A DNA stretch of 7,503 nucleotides from Candidatus Aenigmatarchaeota archaeon (GCA_016198605.1 JACQIG010000045.1:1-7503), one strand, 5' to 3'. Positions 1-7,094 are shown, numbered from the stretch's first letter. Notes: a model not told the origin generated them from the letters alone. Program-made: numbers and translations.

Positions 1-39
1 GAACATCACTAATACGTCATGGAACATCACTAATACGTC
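1..39 (+). repeat. 21-bp tandem repeat inside the beta-helix gene
   Basis: An identical 18-base stretch (gaacatcactaatacgtc) occurs at 1-18 and at 22-39, giving a period of 21 bp or seven codons. It encodes NITNTSW followed by NITNTSG. The array begins at the window edge and may continue leftward, so the copy number is unknown. Because the unit is a multiple of three, copy gain or loss would keep the frame and change the number of N-x-S/T sequons. Confidence 0.8.
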
Positions 40-280
40 GGGGACTAACATTGTCGGGGGCCCTCACATAGGCGGCAATTTCTGGCATAATTACCTCGGG
101 CTAGACGCCAACAGCGACGGCTTCGGGGACAGCAACCTGCCATACAAGTCAGGCGGGGCAATAGTAAATGGCGGGGACTACATGCCTCTGGTAAGGCCCG
201 TCACAGGCGGCGGGAGGCCGAGGACGAAGCCGCCGGTCAGGAGGGAGAACGTGCTTGAAAACCCGCAGCCTGTTTATTGA
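2..280 (+). CDS. C-terminal fragment of a secreted NosD-type right-handed beta-helix protein
   Basis: The open frame enters from the left edge (first full codon at 2) and stops at TGA 278-280, so only the last 92 residues are visible. They include GGNFWHNY, then an Asn/Asp/Gly-rich stretch (LDANSDGFGD), then LPYKSGG and GGDYMPLV. This is the typical closing motif of archaeal NosD/PbH1 beta-helix surface proteins. The same motif order closes the helix of the next gene (GGNFWDDY, DFNGDLIGD, LPYKSGG, GGDFLPLV), so the two are tandem paralogues at least at the C-terminus. The last 25 or so residues are a Gly/Pro/Arg/Lys-rich tail ending in PQPVY, with no Cys cluster, unlike the neighbour. At the very start a 7-residue unit is repeated (NITNTSW/NITNTSG), supplying four N-glycosylation sequons. 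The protein is inferred to be extracellular; its N-terminal domains cannot be known from this window. Confidence 0.85.
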   Translation, partial: NITNTSWNITNTSGTNIVGGPHIGGNFWHNYLGLDANSDGFGDSNLPYKSGGAIVNGGDYMPLVRPVTGGGRPRTKPPVRRENVLENPQPVY

Positions 281-292
281 GATGTTTATAGT

Positions 293-299
293 GGAGGGG
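293..299 (+). promoter_or_regulatory. Shine-Dalgarno sequence that selects the ATT start at 305
   Basis: GGAGGGG is a strong match to the archaeal/bacterial anti-Shine-Dalgarno sequence. It ends five bases before the ATT codon at 305-307. The same motif lies 10 bases before the ATG at 310-312, but that ATG is in another frame, which shows no signal peptide and does not continue into the protein. The site therefore supports initiation at 305 and translation of the large gene from a transcript shared with the upstream gene. Confidence 0.6.
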
Positions 300-304
300 T
301 TGGC

Positions 305-3300
305 ATTAAATGCAAGACATGGTTTGGAACAGCATCTCTCGTTTTCATTACATTCCTGGCGGCAGCCATTCCAGCATCCGCCCAGTATGTAAAGCTGCTG
401 TCTGATGCCACAGTTGACGTGGCTCCCATCACAGAGAACGGCCTTGTCGTCTGGCAGAGGCCTGTGGACGCGGACACGGAGATAAAGGCCGTCTCATCTG
501 ACAATCCTGGAGCTATAAAGGACGTGAATCCAGGCCTCACGGACAGCGTCTCCTCCTTCATAGAGGTTGACAATGGCTACGTATTGTGGAAGAGGTGTCC
601 TCCTGAAGCCTCTTGCGAGCTGAGGGTATACAATTTCTCCGCTGATTCCAATGTGAGGATAGACGACACTGGCGTTGATGATGCGGCGCAGTTCCCCTTG
701 CTTGAGAACGGGAAGGCCATATGGCTAAATCCAAACACCACCATATTCCCCCAGCCAGGAGTCCTCTCAGATCTGTGGCTATGGAACGGCGCCTCTGCAA
801 TGCTGCTCGCGAGGAACGTGACAAAGGGCTGCGCCCCGCTTCTCCAGGACGGCCAGGTCGTATGGCTGGGATGGGACGGCAATGACAGGGAGCTTTTCAT
901 CTTTGACGGCAGCAGGGTTGCGCAGCTCACCAACAATTCGGCTGAAGAAGGGTGCTTCTCCGTACATGACGGCAAGGTAGCCTGGCCAAGCTATGACGGC
1001 AATGATTTTGAGATAATGCTTTTTGACAGGATAAACATAAGCCGCATAACAAACGACACGCTGAACGACACTGGCCCGAGCCTCTTTGACGGAAAGATAG
1101 CATGGACTAACGTGGAAAGCTATTCGCCCTTTGGCGCGCCCGAGAATACAAATGTCAAGCTGTTCGATGGAACTAGCGTAAATACAATATTTGACACCGA
1201 CTACCAGAGCTATGACATACAACTGCAGGATGCGGTTCTTTTCAAGACTACAAACCCGACTGTGTCGGTGACGGCACTTGTCTATTACAATATAACCTCC
1301 AATACCACCACGTTCCTCAGCACTGATTTCGGCAGCCAGATATTCAGGGGCAACCGTGTGGCATGGAGGGAGAGCCTGCCGAACGGCGACCAGTTCATAG
1401 GCTTCTTTGATGGCAATGCACCTTCATTCCTGGACTTCGCGTCAGGCAGCGGGAATGCAGAACTGTTCGGGCCGGAGTTCGACGGAAGGCACGTGGCATG
1501 GATCAGGAAAGACTTTCAGGTGCAGTCCTGCACGCCTGCCGGCGGCACAGCCTTTGACATTAACGTCCCTCATGATTCCCTCAAAACAAAAAATATAATT
1601 TCTGGCTCCGTCTCCACGCCGATAGGTGCTGCAAATACATACATTGACCCAACGTTTTCCCTTGATGATGGCATCGCCTCATGGATAGGAGATGATACGG
1701 TAACAATAGGGGCTGACTGCTCTGTGAACTATGACTTTGACCCCTTCCTTTCCTCCTTCAGCCCCGTGGCAGACCCTAAGGCAGCAACGCCTTATATGAT
1801 GATAGGCAATGAATCCATGAATGTCACCGTTTCCACGGTGCTGCAGAATGACGGCGGGAAGGCGGAAAACGGCGTCCCTGTTAAGGTTTCAGTTAATGAT
1901 GTCTATAGCGAAACAAAAAATGTTGACTTGCCTCCGAGGGCGCTTGTAAGCGTCAATTTTACCCTTCCCTTCAGCCAGCCTGACATAAGCAACATAACAA
2001 TATCATTTGGCCTCCTCGCAGGATTCGCCGAATCCAACAGCCTGAACAATAAGGCCGGGCTTGTTTCCTTCCAGGGAAATGTAACAGACGGCCACAACCA
2101 CTCCCTCCCAGGAATAAATGTCACTTTCAGCCTGAATGGGAAACGCTATAGGACGCATTCTGACAGTAATGGCACGTTCAACATCATAACAAACCACCCC
2201 GCCACAAGCGGCGACTGGCTGAGCGTCGCACTTGCTGACGGGAGGGGCTTTGTGGAAGTGTACGATTGGATAGGCAGCCAGGCAAATCCTACTTACTTCG
2301 GCAAGAACCTGACAGCCATAAGCTTTGCCGGCAGGATAAGGCTTTTCAACGCCTCAAACCAGACAGACTTCCAGCAGCCGATAGGGTTCCACAATTCAAG
2401 CGCCGTGGACAGGCTTGACGACCTTGCATGGATCTACTATTTTGACAAGATAACAGCGGACTTCACAAATGACGCTCTCCAGCTCAGCATGAACTTCTCA
2501 ATGCCAGTGGAGATCTACGGCTTCAGGCCAGGAGGAGGGTCGCTGTTCTATTGCAGCCATAATATAAGCTCCTGCAACTTCAGTGCGAAAATCACAAAAA
2601 TAAACAGCCCGGTTGCAAGGACAGCACTGACAGCGGCCGGCATGCCTGACGTGCATATGCACGAGTTCGGTCACCACATACAAGCTGACTCTTTAATGGG
2701 CGGCGACAACAAGGGCATTACAATAGGCGGCACAAACCACGGCCTGATTGCAAACCCTGATTCCAGGGACTCCTGGGTGGAGGGATTTGCGCAGTTTGTC
2801 CCCCTTGCGGTCAAGCGCGTGGCGCTAAATGATTCCCAGGCCAACCTTTTGAAATGGTCCGGGTCAGCCGCAGGCGACGACATGGAAAGGAATTACAACG
2901 TGACAGAGGACGAGGAATTCGCCGTCTCAAGCCTCATGTGGGACCTGCTTGACGGGACTACGAATGCGGCGCCTGACCTGTTTGGAGACAATGTCCAACT
3001 GACAATCCAGCAGATATGGGGCACCATCAACAAGGAGGAAATCATAAACATCTCTGCGGTGTACAAGGCCTTCAACAGCTCTGGATTTGCCGGGCTGTCT
3101 GGCGATGCTGACGTGGATAACATAACCAACCTGGATGAGATATTCGTAGCCCACGGCTTTTACAACGACTCCAATGGCAATGGCATTTACGATCTTGGGG
3201 AGCCAATAGGCATAACGTCGTGGAATCCTGCATTCCAAGAAAGGGAGGAGAAGCTAGTGAGGCCGGGATCATTCCTTTCCTTCACCGTGATAAACACTTC

Positions 3301-4678
3301 CGGCAACCAGACGTTTGAGTATGAAATCCTGGTAAATGAATCGAATTCGCCTCCCTTTGATTCCCTGGACAGGCAGTACGCAATACCAGCCAGCAACGAC
3401 ACGCTAATCAATGGCACGCTTACACCCTATTCCATGCCGCCAACTGAAAGCTTCACGAAGGGGAACTTGACCGTATTTGTGGATGGCGTGAACTGCGGTT
3501 CAGTGGAACTGAACAATACATTCTACTGGGGCAGGGTAGCAGCCTCCACGGACCCCCCAGAAGCCCTCATAAGCAAGGTCTTCTTCTGCGACGGCGAGCC
3601 CCCGCAGGCAGGGCTGTGCGGGGCGAACATCACTGCAGACACAAACCTATCCCAGGACATTGCCTGCAGCGGCACTGCATTGAGCATAGGCGCAAGCGGG
3701 ATAACAATAGACTGCCAGGGCCATGCTCTGGCAGGCAACGGCAGCGGTGACGGCATTCACATAGAAGCAAGCAATGTCGCGGTCAAGAACTGCATAATAC
3801 GCGGCTTTGGAAGCGGCATAAACATTCTCGGCGGGAATAACTATAGCATAGCCAATAACACCCTTCTGTCCAATACCATAAGGGGGCTTGGCATAGTAGG
3901 CTCGGACAGCAATGTAACCAGCAACACTGTCTATTGGAACCAGCATGGCATGGGATTTTCAGGGGTGAATAACTGGATAGCCGGCAATAATGTCAGCGGT
4001 AATCGCGAATCAGGGATAGCTATTCTTACATCTGCAAACAGCACTATCCAGGATAATGTCGCTGTAAACAATTCCAACTATTCAGTATACGTTAGTGATA
4101 GCATTGGCAGCATGATCAGGGGCAATGTAGTACAGCAGTCGTCAGTGGGCATATTCCATACGATTAGCAGCAGCTCTGCAATATCAGACAATATTGTGGT
4201 CTTGAATGGCAAAGGCATATCCATGTTTTTCTCTGATGGCAACAACATCACTGGCAACACAGTGCAGGGCAACTCCCTGGGCATAGAGCTGGAATTCTTC
4301 TGCCAGGGCAACCGCATATTCAATAACTACTTCAGCAATTCGGTGAACGCCAACGATACCACGGGAGCAAACCTCTGGAATACAACAAGAAGAGGCGGCA
4401 CTAACATAATAGGAAACCCGCTAATAGGCGGCAACTTCTGGGATGACTATGCAGGCTTCGATTTCAACGGCGACCTTATAGGAGATACAGGCCTGCCCTA
4501 TAAGTCTGGGGGCAGGGTAGTAACGGGCGGAGACTTCCTGCCGCTTGTCATGCATGTGTGCGGCGACAGCTTCTGTAATGGCGGCGAGACATGCCGTTCA
4601 TGCTCATCTGACTGCGGCATCTGTCCGCCAAGCTCTGGCGGCGGCTCCAGAGGGAAACCTGTGAAGAGGCAATTGTAG
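305..4678 (+). CDS. Giant secreted multidomain metalloprotease with beta-propeller, CARDB-like, EF-hand-like and NosD beta-helix modules
   Basis: A predicted 1457-aa exported protein, probably a cell-surface protease or adhesin. Numbering is from ATT 305. Residues 1-26 form a signal peptide (KCK, a hydrophobic core, ASA, then QYVK). About 28-480 carry nine or ten spaced 'xGxxxW' blade motifs (NGLVVW at 45, DGQVVW, DGKVAW, DGKIAW, HVAW near 397), as in TolB/WD40-like beta-propellers. About 488-586 resembles a CARDB domain, and about 588-665 a carboxypeptidase-regulatory-like domain. The peptidase has H786-E-F-G-H790 and W-V-E826-G-F-A, the gluzincin zinc-ligand pattern, so it is predicted to be active. 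Two EF-hand-like loops lie at 934-945 and 955-966. About 1105-1415 is a right-handed beta-helix of roughly 22-residue rungs. Cysteines 1419, 1424, 1430, 1433, 1437 and 1440 form a tail motif, followed by a Gly/Ser/basic end (GKPVKRQL). A hand count gives about 50 N-x-S/T sequons. No usual start codon is available before GTG 419, which would remove the signal peptide. The gene lies 24 bp after its paralogue, so an operon is likely. The substrate is unknown. Confidence 0.85.
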   Translation: MKCKTWFGTASLVFITFLAAAIPASAQYVKLLSDATVDVAPITENGLVVWQRPVDADTEIKAVSSDNPGAIKDVNPGLTDSVSSFIEVDNGYVLWKRCPPEASCELRVYNFSADSNVRIDDTGVDDAAQFPLLENGKAIWLNPNTTIFPQPGVLSDLWLWNGASAMLLARNVTKGCAPLLQDGQVVWLGWDGNDRELFIFDGSRVAQLTNNSAEEGCFSVHDGKVAWPSYDGNDFEIMLFDRINISRITNDTLNDTGPSLFDGKIAWTNVESYSPFGAPENTNVKLFDGTSVNTIFDTDYQSYDIQLQDAVLFKTTNPTVSVTALVYYNITSNTTTFLSTDFGSQIFRGNRVAWRESLPNGDQFIGFFDGNAPSFLDFASGSGNAELFGPEFDGRHVAWIRKDFQVQSCTPAGGTAFDINVPHDSLKTKNIISGSVSTPIGAANTYIDPTFSLDDGIASWIGDDTVTIGADCSVNYDFDPFLSSFSPVADPKAATPYMMIGNESMNVTVSTVLQNDGGKAENGVPVKVSVNDVYSETKNVDLPPRALVSVNFTLPFSQPDISNITISFGLLAGFAESNSLNNKAGLVSFQGNVTDGHNHSLPGINVTFSLNGKRYRTHSDSNGTFNIITNHPATSGDWLSVALADGRGFVEVYDWIGSQANPTYFGKNLTAISFAGRIRLFNASNQTDFQQPIGFHNSSAVDRLDDLAWIYYFDKITADFTNDALQLSMNFSMPVEIYGFRPGGGSLFYCSHNISSCNFSAKITKINSPVARTALTAAGMPDVHMHEFGHHIQADSLMGGDNKGITIGGTNHGLIANPDSRDSWVEGFAQFVPLAVKRVALNDSQANLLKWSGSAAGDDMERNYNVTEDEEFAVSSLMWDLLDGTTNAAPDLFGDNVQLTIQQIWGTINKEEIINISAVYKAFNSSGFAGLSGDADVDNITNLDEIFVAHGFYNDSNGNGIYDLGEPIGITSWNPAFQEREEKLVRPGSFLSFTVINTSGNQTFEYEILVNESNSPPFDSLDRQYAIPASNDTLINGTLTPYSMPPTESFTKGNLTVFVDGVNCGSVELNNTFYWGRVAASTDPPEALISKVFFCDGEPPQAGLCGANITADTNLSQDIACSGTALSIGASGITIDCQGHALAGNGSGDGIHIEASNVAVKNCIIRGFGSGINILGGNNYSIANNTLLSNTIRGLGIVGSDSNVTSNTVYWNQHGMGFSGVNNWIAGNNVSGNRESGIAILTSANSTIQDNVAVNNSNYSVYVSDSIGSMIRGNVVQQSSVGIFHTISSSSAISDNIVVLNGKGISMFFSDGNNITGNTVQGNSLGIELEFFCQGNRIFNNYFSNSVNANDTTGANLWNTTRRGGTNIIGNPLIGGNFWDDYAGFDFNGDLIGDTGLPYKSGGRVVTGGDFLPLVMHVCGDSFCNGGETCRSCSSDCGICPPSSGGGSRGKPVKRQL

Positions 4679-4714
4679 ATTCCCGCGTATAATTAGAGCC
4701 CTCCCTCACAAAAA

Positions 4715-4729
4715 CCCAAAAGCATATAT
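4715..4729 (+). promoter_or_regulatory. Archaeal TATA/BRE promoter for the IPT/TIG protein, probably giving a leaderless mRNA
   Basis: The 71-bp gap at 4679-4749 contains CATATAT (4723-4729), preceded by the A/C-rich CCCAAA (4715-4720), which could act as a BRE. The TATA centre is about 24 bp from the ATG at 4750, close to the usual archaeal TATA-to-start-site distance. Transcription should therefore begin at or very near the start codon. No good Shine-Dalgarno sequence is present, only AGGG at 4742-4745, which fits a leaderless transcript. The rest of the gap shows no clear terminator for the upstream gene. Confidence 0.6.
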
Positions 4730-4749
4730 CCCACCAAATATAGGGTTTA

Positions 4750-5961
4750 ATGATGATAGACAAGCTGCTTGTTTCCCTCATAGCAATAGGCCTTGTCACA
4801 GGGATAGGCGTTGCCATGCTTGTTCAGCAGAGCCCGTTCTGCGGCAGGGGTGTCTGCCCCGATGGGACGGAATACGACAAATACAGTTTCGTGGACGGCC
4901 AATGTGTGGAGATACAGTACATACGTGACCCCTGCGGGCAGCTACCCTCCCAGACGGCATGGTATTCCATTGATCCCGTTCAGTGCAACGGAAACCAGTG
5001 GGACCAGTGGTGGGACCAGCAGGGAACTCCAGGTGTACGGCAACCCGGCAATCCGCAATTAATAGTATCATCCTATCTGTCAGCAGTCCACAACATAGAA
5101 GTCCTGGATTTCAAGGACGAGGTCACGCAGGAGATAGTCTGCCAGGCATGCTCATGCCCCACGGGCCACACATACAGCATACTGATTGGCACCAGCGAGG
5201 CAAGGCTGCTCCCGTTGGGCTGGACCAAGGTTCTGCCTTTGGGAGACAACCAGCAGTGCGAGATTGGCGTCTGCCCGGATGGCACCACATACCAGAAATA
5301 TTTCTTTGACGGCGTGAAATGCGTCCTGGTCAATTACATAAGGGACCCCTGTGGGCCCCTGCCAGCCCTTGAGAAACCGGCAATAGCCGGCGTCTTCCCC
5401 CAGGCCGGAGCCGTGGGTTCAAGCGTGACAATAAGCGGCTCGGGCTTCACGGCCGAAGGCAACTCAGTATATTTCAGCTCCAATATCGTAGGCAGCTATG
5501 ATTCAAACGGGAATACGATAATTTTCACCATACCGCCCGAATTCGCTTCGGGCTGCGACGCACCATGCGAGTCTGCGGAGCCCCCTGAAATAAGCCCTGG
5601 TTCCTACATGTTCACGGTGGTCAACGCCGGCGGGACGAGCAATGAGTTCGAGTTCACCGTGACATCTTCGTCCCCGCCCACAATAGCCGGCATCTCACCC
5701 TCCTCCGGCCCCGAAGGAACAGCAGTGGCAATAAGCGGCGAGAACCTCCATGGCGGCCGCGTCTATTTCGGCAGCGAACAGAACTGGGGCGGCGCCACGT
5801 CTTCATCCGATGGCAAGGCGCTCACATTTACTGTCATAGGCAGCCCCTGCGAGCCGCCGTATGGCTGCGCTTACTCGCCGTTTGATCCCGGCACATACTC
5901 TGTTTATGTCGTCACCGTGAACGGGAGGAGCAACAGCGTCCAGTTCACTGTTACAGCATGA
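4750..5961 (+). CDS. Membrane-anchored Cys-rich surface protein with two IPT/TIG domains
   Basis: A 403-aa exported protein of unknown role, probably on the cell surface. Residues 6-25 are a single hydrophobic segment after MMIDK, acting as an uncleaved anchor or a signal peptide. Residues 31-66 and 170-205 are two copies of a module with identical cysteine spacing, C-x4-C-P-D-G-T-x-Y...C-x9-C, both ending YIRDPCGxLP. Between them lie a Trp/Gln-rich stretch (about 84-93) and a third partial motif, CQACSCPTGHTY, at 131-142. Residues about 210-308 and 309-403 are two IPT/TIG immunoglobulin-like domains (IAGxxPxxGxxGxxVxISGxxF, then GTY/GSY...FTVT). Each has an extra loop with a cysteine pair, C269/C273 and C367/C373, before the PGxY strand. 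No N-x-S/T sequon is present, unlike in the upstream protein. Either ATG (4750 or 4753) could be the start; the promoter position favours these over anything downstream. IPT/TIG domains usually serve adhesion or architecture, and no catalytic motif is seen. Confidence 0.8.
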   Translation: MMIDKLLVSLIAIGLVTGIGVAMLVQQSPFCGRGVCPDGTEYDKYSFVDGQCVEIQYIRDPCGQLPSQTAWYSIDPVQCNGNQWDQWWDQQGTPGVRQPGNPQLIVSSYLSAVHNIEVLDFKDEVTQEIVCQACSCPTGHTYSILIGTSEARLLPLGWTKVLPLGDNQQCEIGVCPDGTTYQKYFFDGVKCVLVNYIRDPCGPLPALEKPAIAGVFPQAGAVGSSVTISGSGFTAEGNSVYFSSNIVGSYDSNGNTIIFTIPPEFASGCDAPCESAEPPEISPGSYMFTVVNAGGTSNEFEFTVTSSSPPTIAGISPSSGPEGTAVAISGENLHGGRVYFGSEQNWGGATSSSDGKALTFTVIGSPCEPPYGCAYSPFDPGTYSVYVVTVNGRSNSVQFTVTA

Positions 5962-5962
5962 G

Positions 5963-5980
5963 CGGCGCTTACTGGCGCCG
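5963..5980 (+). terminator. GC-rich hairpin just after the IPT/TIG gene, possible terminator
   Basis: CGGCGC (5963-5968) and GCGCCG (5975-5980) form a perfect 6-bp stem with a 6-base TTACTG loop, beginning two bases after the stop codon. A run of four T follows only at 5991-5994, and it is part of the next TATA element. This is therefore not a classical hairpin-plus-U-tract terminator. It could be a 3'-end stabilising structure or chance. Confidence 0.35.
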
Positions 5981-5991
5981 GGCATCCAACT

Positions 5992-5999
5992 TTTATATA
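5992..5999 (+). promoter_or_regulatory. TATA box of the orc1/cdc6 gene
   Basis: TTTATATA is a near-ideal archaeal TATA box. Its centre predicts transcription starting near 6021-6022, leaving a leader of about 15 bases before the ATG at 6036. That leader contains AGGGATG (6022-6028), a weak ribosome-binding candidate. The ATG at 6026 inside it is in another frame. Confidence 0.7.
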
Positions 6000-6001
6000 C
6001 C

Positions 6002-6018
6002 GGAACAGCTAAAGTTCC
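6002..6018. promoter_or_regulatory. Inverted repeat between TATA box and predicted start site, possible operator
   Basis: GGAAC (6002-6006) and GTTCC (6014-6018) are inverted arms around a 7-base spacer (AGCTAAA). The dyad fills the space between the TATA box and the predicted transcription start, where a bound protein would block RNA polymerase. It could be a repressor or Orc1/Cdc6 autoregulatory site, but five-base arms can arise by chance. Confidence 0.3.
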
Positions 6019-6035
6019 AATAGGGATGTTTTCTC

Positions 6036-7094
6036 ATGTATGAGTTTGAAAACAAGATAATAAAAGATGGGCGCGTCCTGAAGGAGCAGTTCATACCCAG
6101 CAGGATTGTCCACAGGGACGGCCAGTTGAAGGTGATAAGGGACAACCTCAGGCCGCTGCTGAAGAGGCAGCAGCCCAGGAGCATGTTCATCCATGGCAGC
6201 CCGGGCACGGGGAAGACCTGCATCTCAAAATACGTGACCGAGGAGCTTTCAGCCCATGTCTCCTCTGTCCTGCACTGCTATGTCAACTGCTGGCTATACC
6301 CGAGCACGTTCAAGATACTGTTCAGCATATTGCAGGAGTTTGGCGTTTCCATGTCCATACACAGGAAAGGCACGCCCACGGACGAATTGTTTGACATATT
6401 CAGGAAGAGGCTGCAGGACAGGCAATGCGTCATAGTGCTGGATGAAGTGGACCAGCTGGAGGATGACAAGATACTCTACGACTTGGCCAGGATGGAGAAT
6501 GTCGGGCTGATGCTGATATCAAACGACGAGCATGCCCTGGGAGGGGTGGACCCGCGCGTCAGGAGCTCCCTGGCCTCGGTGGACACCATACATTTCCCCC
6601 CTTATTCCTTTGAGGAGATACGGGACATATTAAGGGACAGGGCTGAATGGGGGCTGCTGCCGGGGGTGGTCGCGAAGGCGCAGGTGGACTGGATTGCCAG
6701 GGTGTCCTCCGGGGACGCCAGGATTGCGCTAAACGTGCTCAGGCTTGCGGCTGAGGCTGCGGAGAACAAGGACAGGGAGGGCATATCGGACGAGCACATA
6801 AGGGCCGCGCTGCCAAAGGTGCATGTCTCCGAGAAGGAGAAGGCAACGGAGAGGCTGAACGAACACCAGAGAATGATTTATGGGATAATAAGCCAGTCGG
6901 GAGAGATAAAACCAGAGGACCTTTACCCGGAATATGAGAAGGCCTGCAAAAAGAATGGGGTGGACCCCATAGTTGACAGGAGCGTGAGGAAGTGCCTGGA
7001 GAAGCTCGCCCAATACAAGCTGGTGCTGGCAAAAGGGGAGGGCAGGTGGAGGGTTTACAGCGTTGGGAAAGAAGCCGCGGGGGAGGGGTCATAG
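6036..7094 (+). CDS. cdc6: Orc1/Cdc6-type AAA+ DNA replication initiator
   Basis: A 352-aa cytoplasmic initiator of the archaeal Orc1/Cdc6 family, which binds origin DNA and helps load the MCM helicase. The N-terminal lead-in (IIKDGRVLKEQFIPSRIVHRDGQL) matches the family and supports the ATG at 6036. Walker A is GSPGTGKT at 54-61 and Walker B is CVIVLDE at 131-137 (D136, E137). Sensor 1 is SN at 162-163, the arginine-finger region is DPRVRSSL at 172-179, the lid motif is PPYSFEEIRDIL at 188-199, and sensor 2 is GDAR at 226-229. All ATPase residues looked for are intact. The region from about 270 is a winged-helix DNA-binding domain (LNEHQRMIYGII, then VDRSVRKCLEKLAQYKLV). Archaeal homologues are mostly nearer 380-420 aa, so this is slightly short without an obvious missing domain. 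It has its own TATA box. Its stop TAG overlaps the stop of the convergent small gene. Archaeal cdc6 genes often lie near an origin, but no convincing origin boxes are seen here. Confidence 0.95.
   Translation: MYEFENKIIKDGRVLKEQFIPSRIVHRDGQLKVIRDNLRPLLKRQQPRSMFIHGSPGTGKTCISKYVTEELSAHVSSVLHCYVNCWLYPSTFKILFSILQEFGVSMSIHRKGTPTDELFDIFRKRLQDRQCVIVLDEVDQLEDDKILYDLARMENVGLMLISNDEHALGGVDPRVRSSLASVDTIHFPPYSFEEIRDILRDRAEWGLLPGVVAKAQVDWIARVSSGDARIALNVLRLAAEAAENKDREGISDEHIRAALPKVHVSEKEKATERLNEHQRMIYGIISQSGEIKPEDLYPEYEKACKKNGVDPIVDRSVRKCLEKLAQYKLVLAKGEGRWRVYSVGKEAAGEGS

Noticed and set aside
285..290. TTTATA as a promoter for the large gene
   Set aside because: It lies only about 15-20 bp before the start codon, so transcription would begin inside the coding sequence.
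278..304. Readthrough of TGA 278-280 fusing the two beta-helix genes
   Set aside because: The frames do match, but a ribosome-binding site and a signal peptide follow the stop, and the upstream protein has a natural-looking C-terminal tail. TGA also ends the gene at 5961.
310..400. ATG at 310 as a start
   Set aside because: It is in a different frame; its product is not hydrophobic and does not continue into the large protein. Only an indel error would rescue it.
779..1222. Minus-strand open frame of 147 codons opposite the propeller region
   Set aside because: It lies antisense to repeated propeller motifs with clear protein conservation; no ribosome site or domain is visible.
419..4678. 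GTG at 419 as the start of the large protein
   Set aside because: It is the first conventional start in frame, but it has no ribosome-binding site and would delete an obvious signal peptide and cleavage site encoded just upstream in the same frame.
4750..4756. ATGATGA as a C box of a C/D-box guide RNA
   Set aside because: No CTGA D box follows within about 60 bases, and the sequence is explained by two consecutive ATG start codons.
6739..7092. Minus-strand open frame of 117 codons opposite orc1/cdc6
   Set aside because: The product is a Pro/Ser/Arg-rich, low-complexity translation antisense to conserved AAA+ and winged-helix coding sequence.
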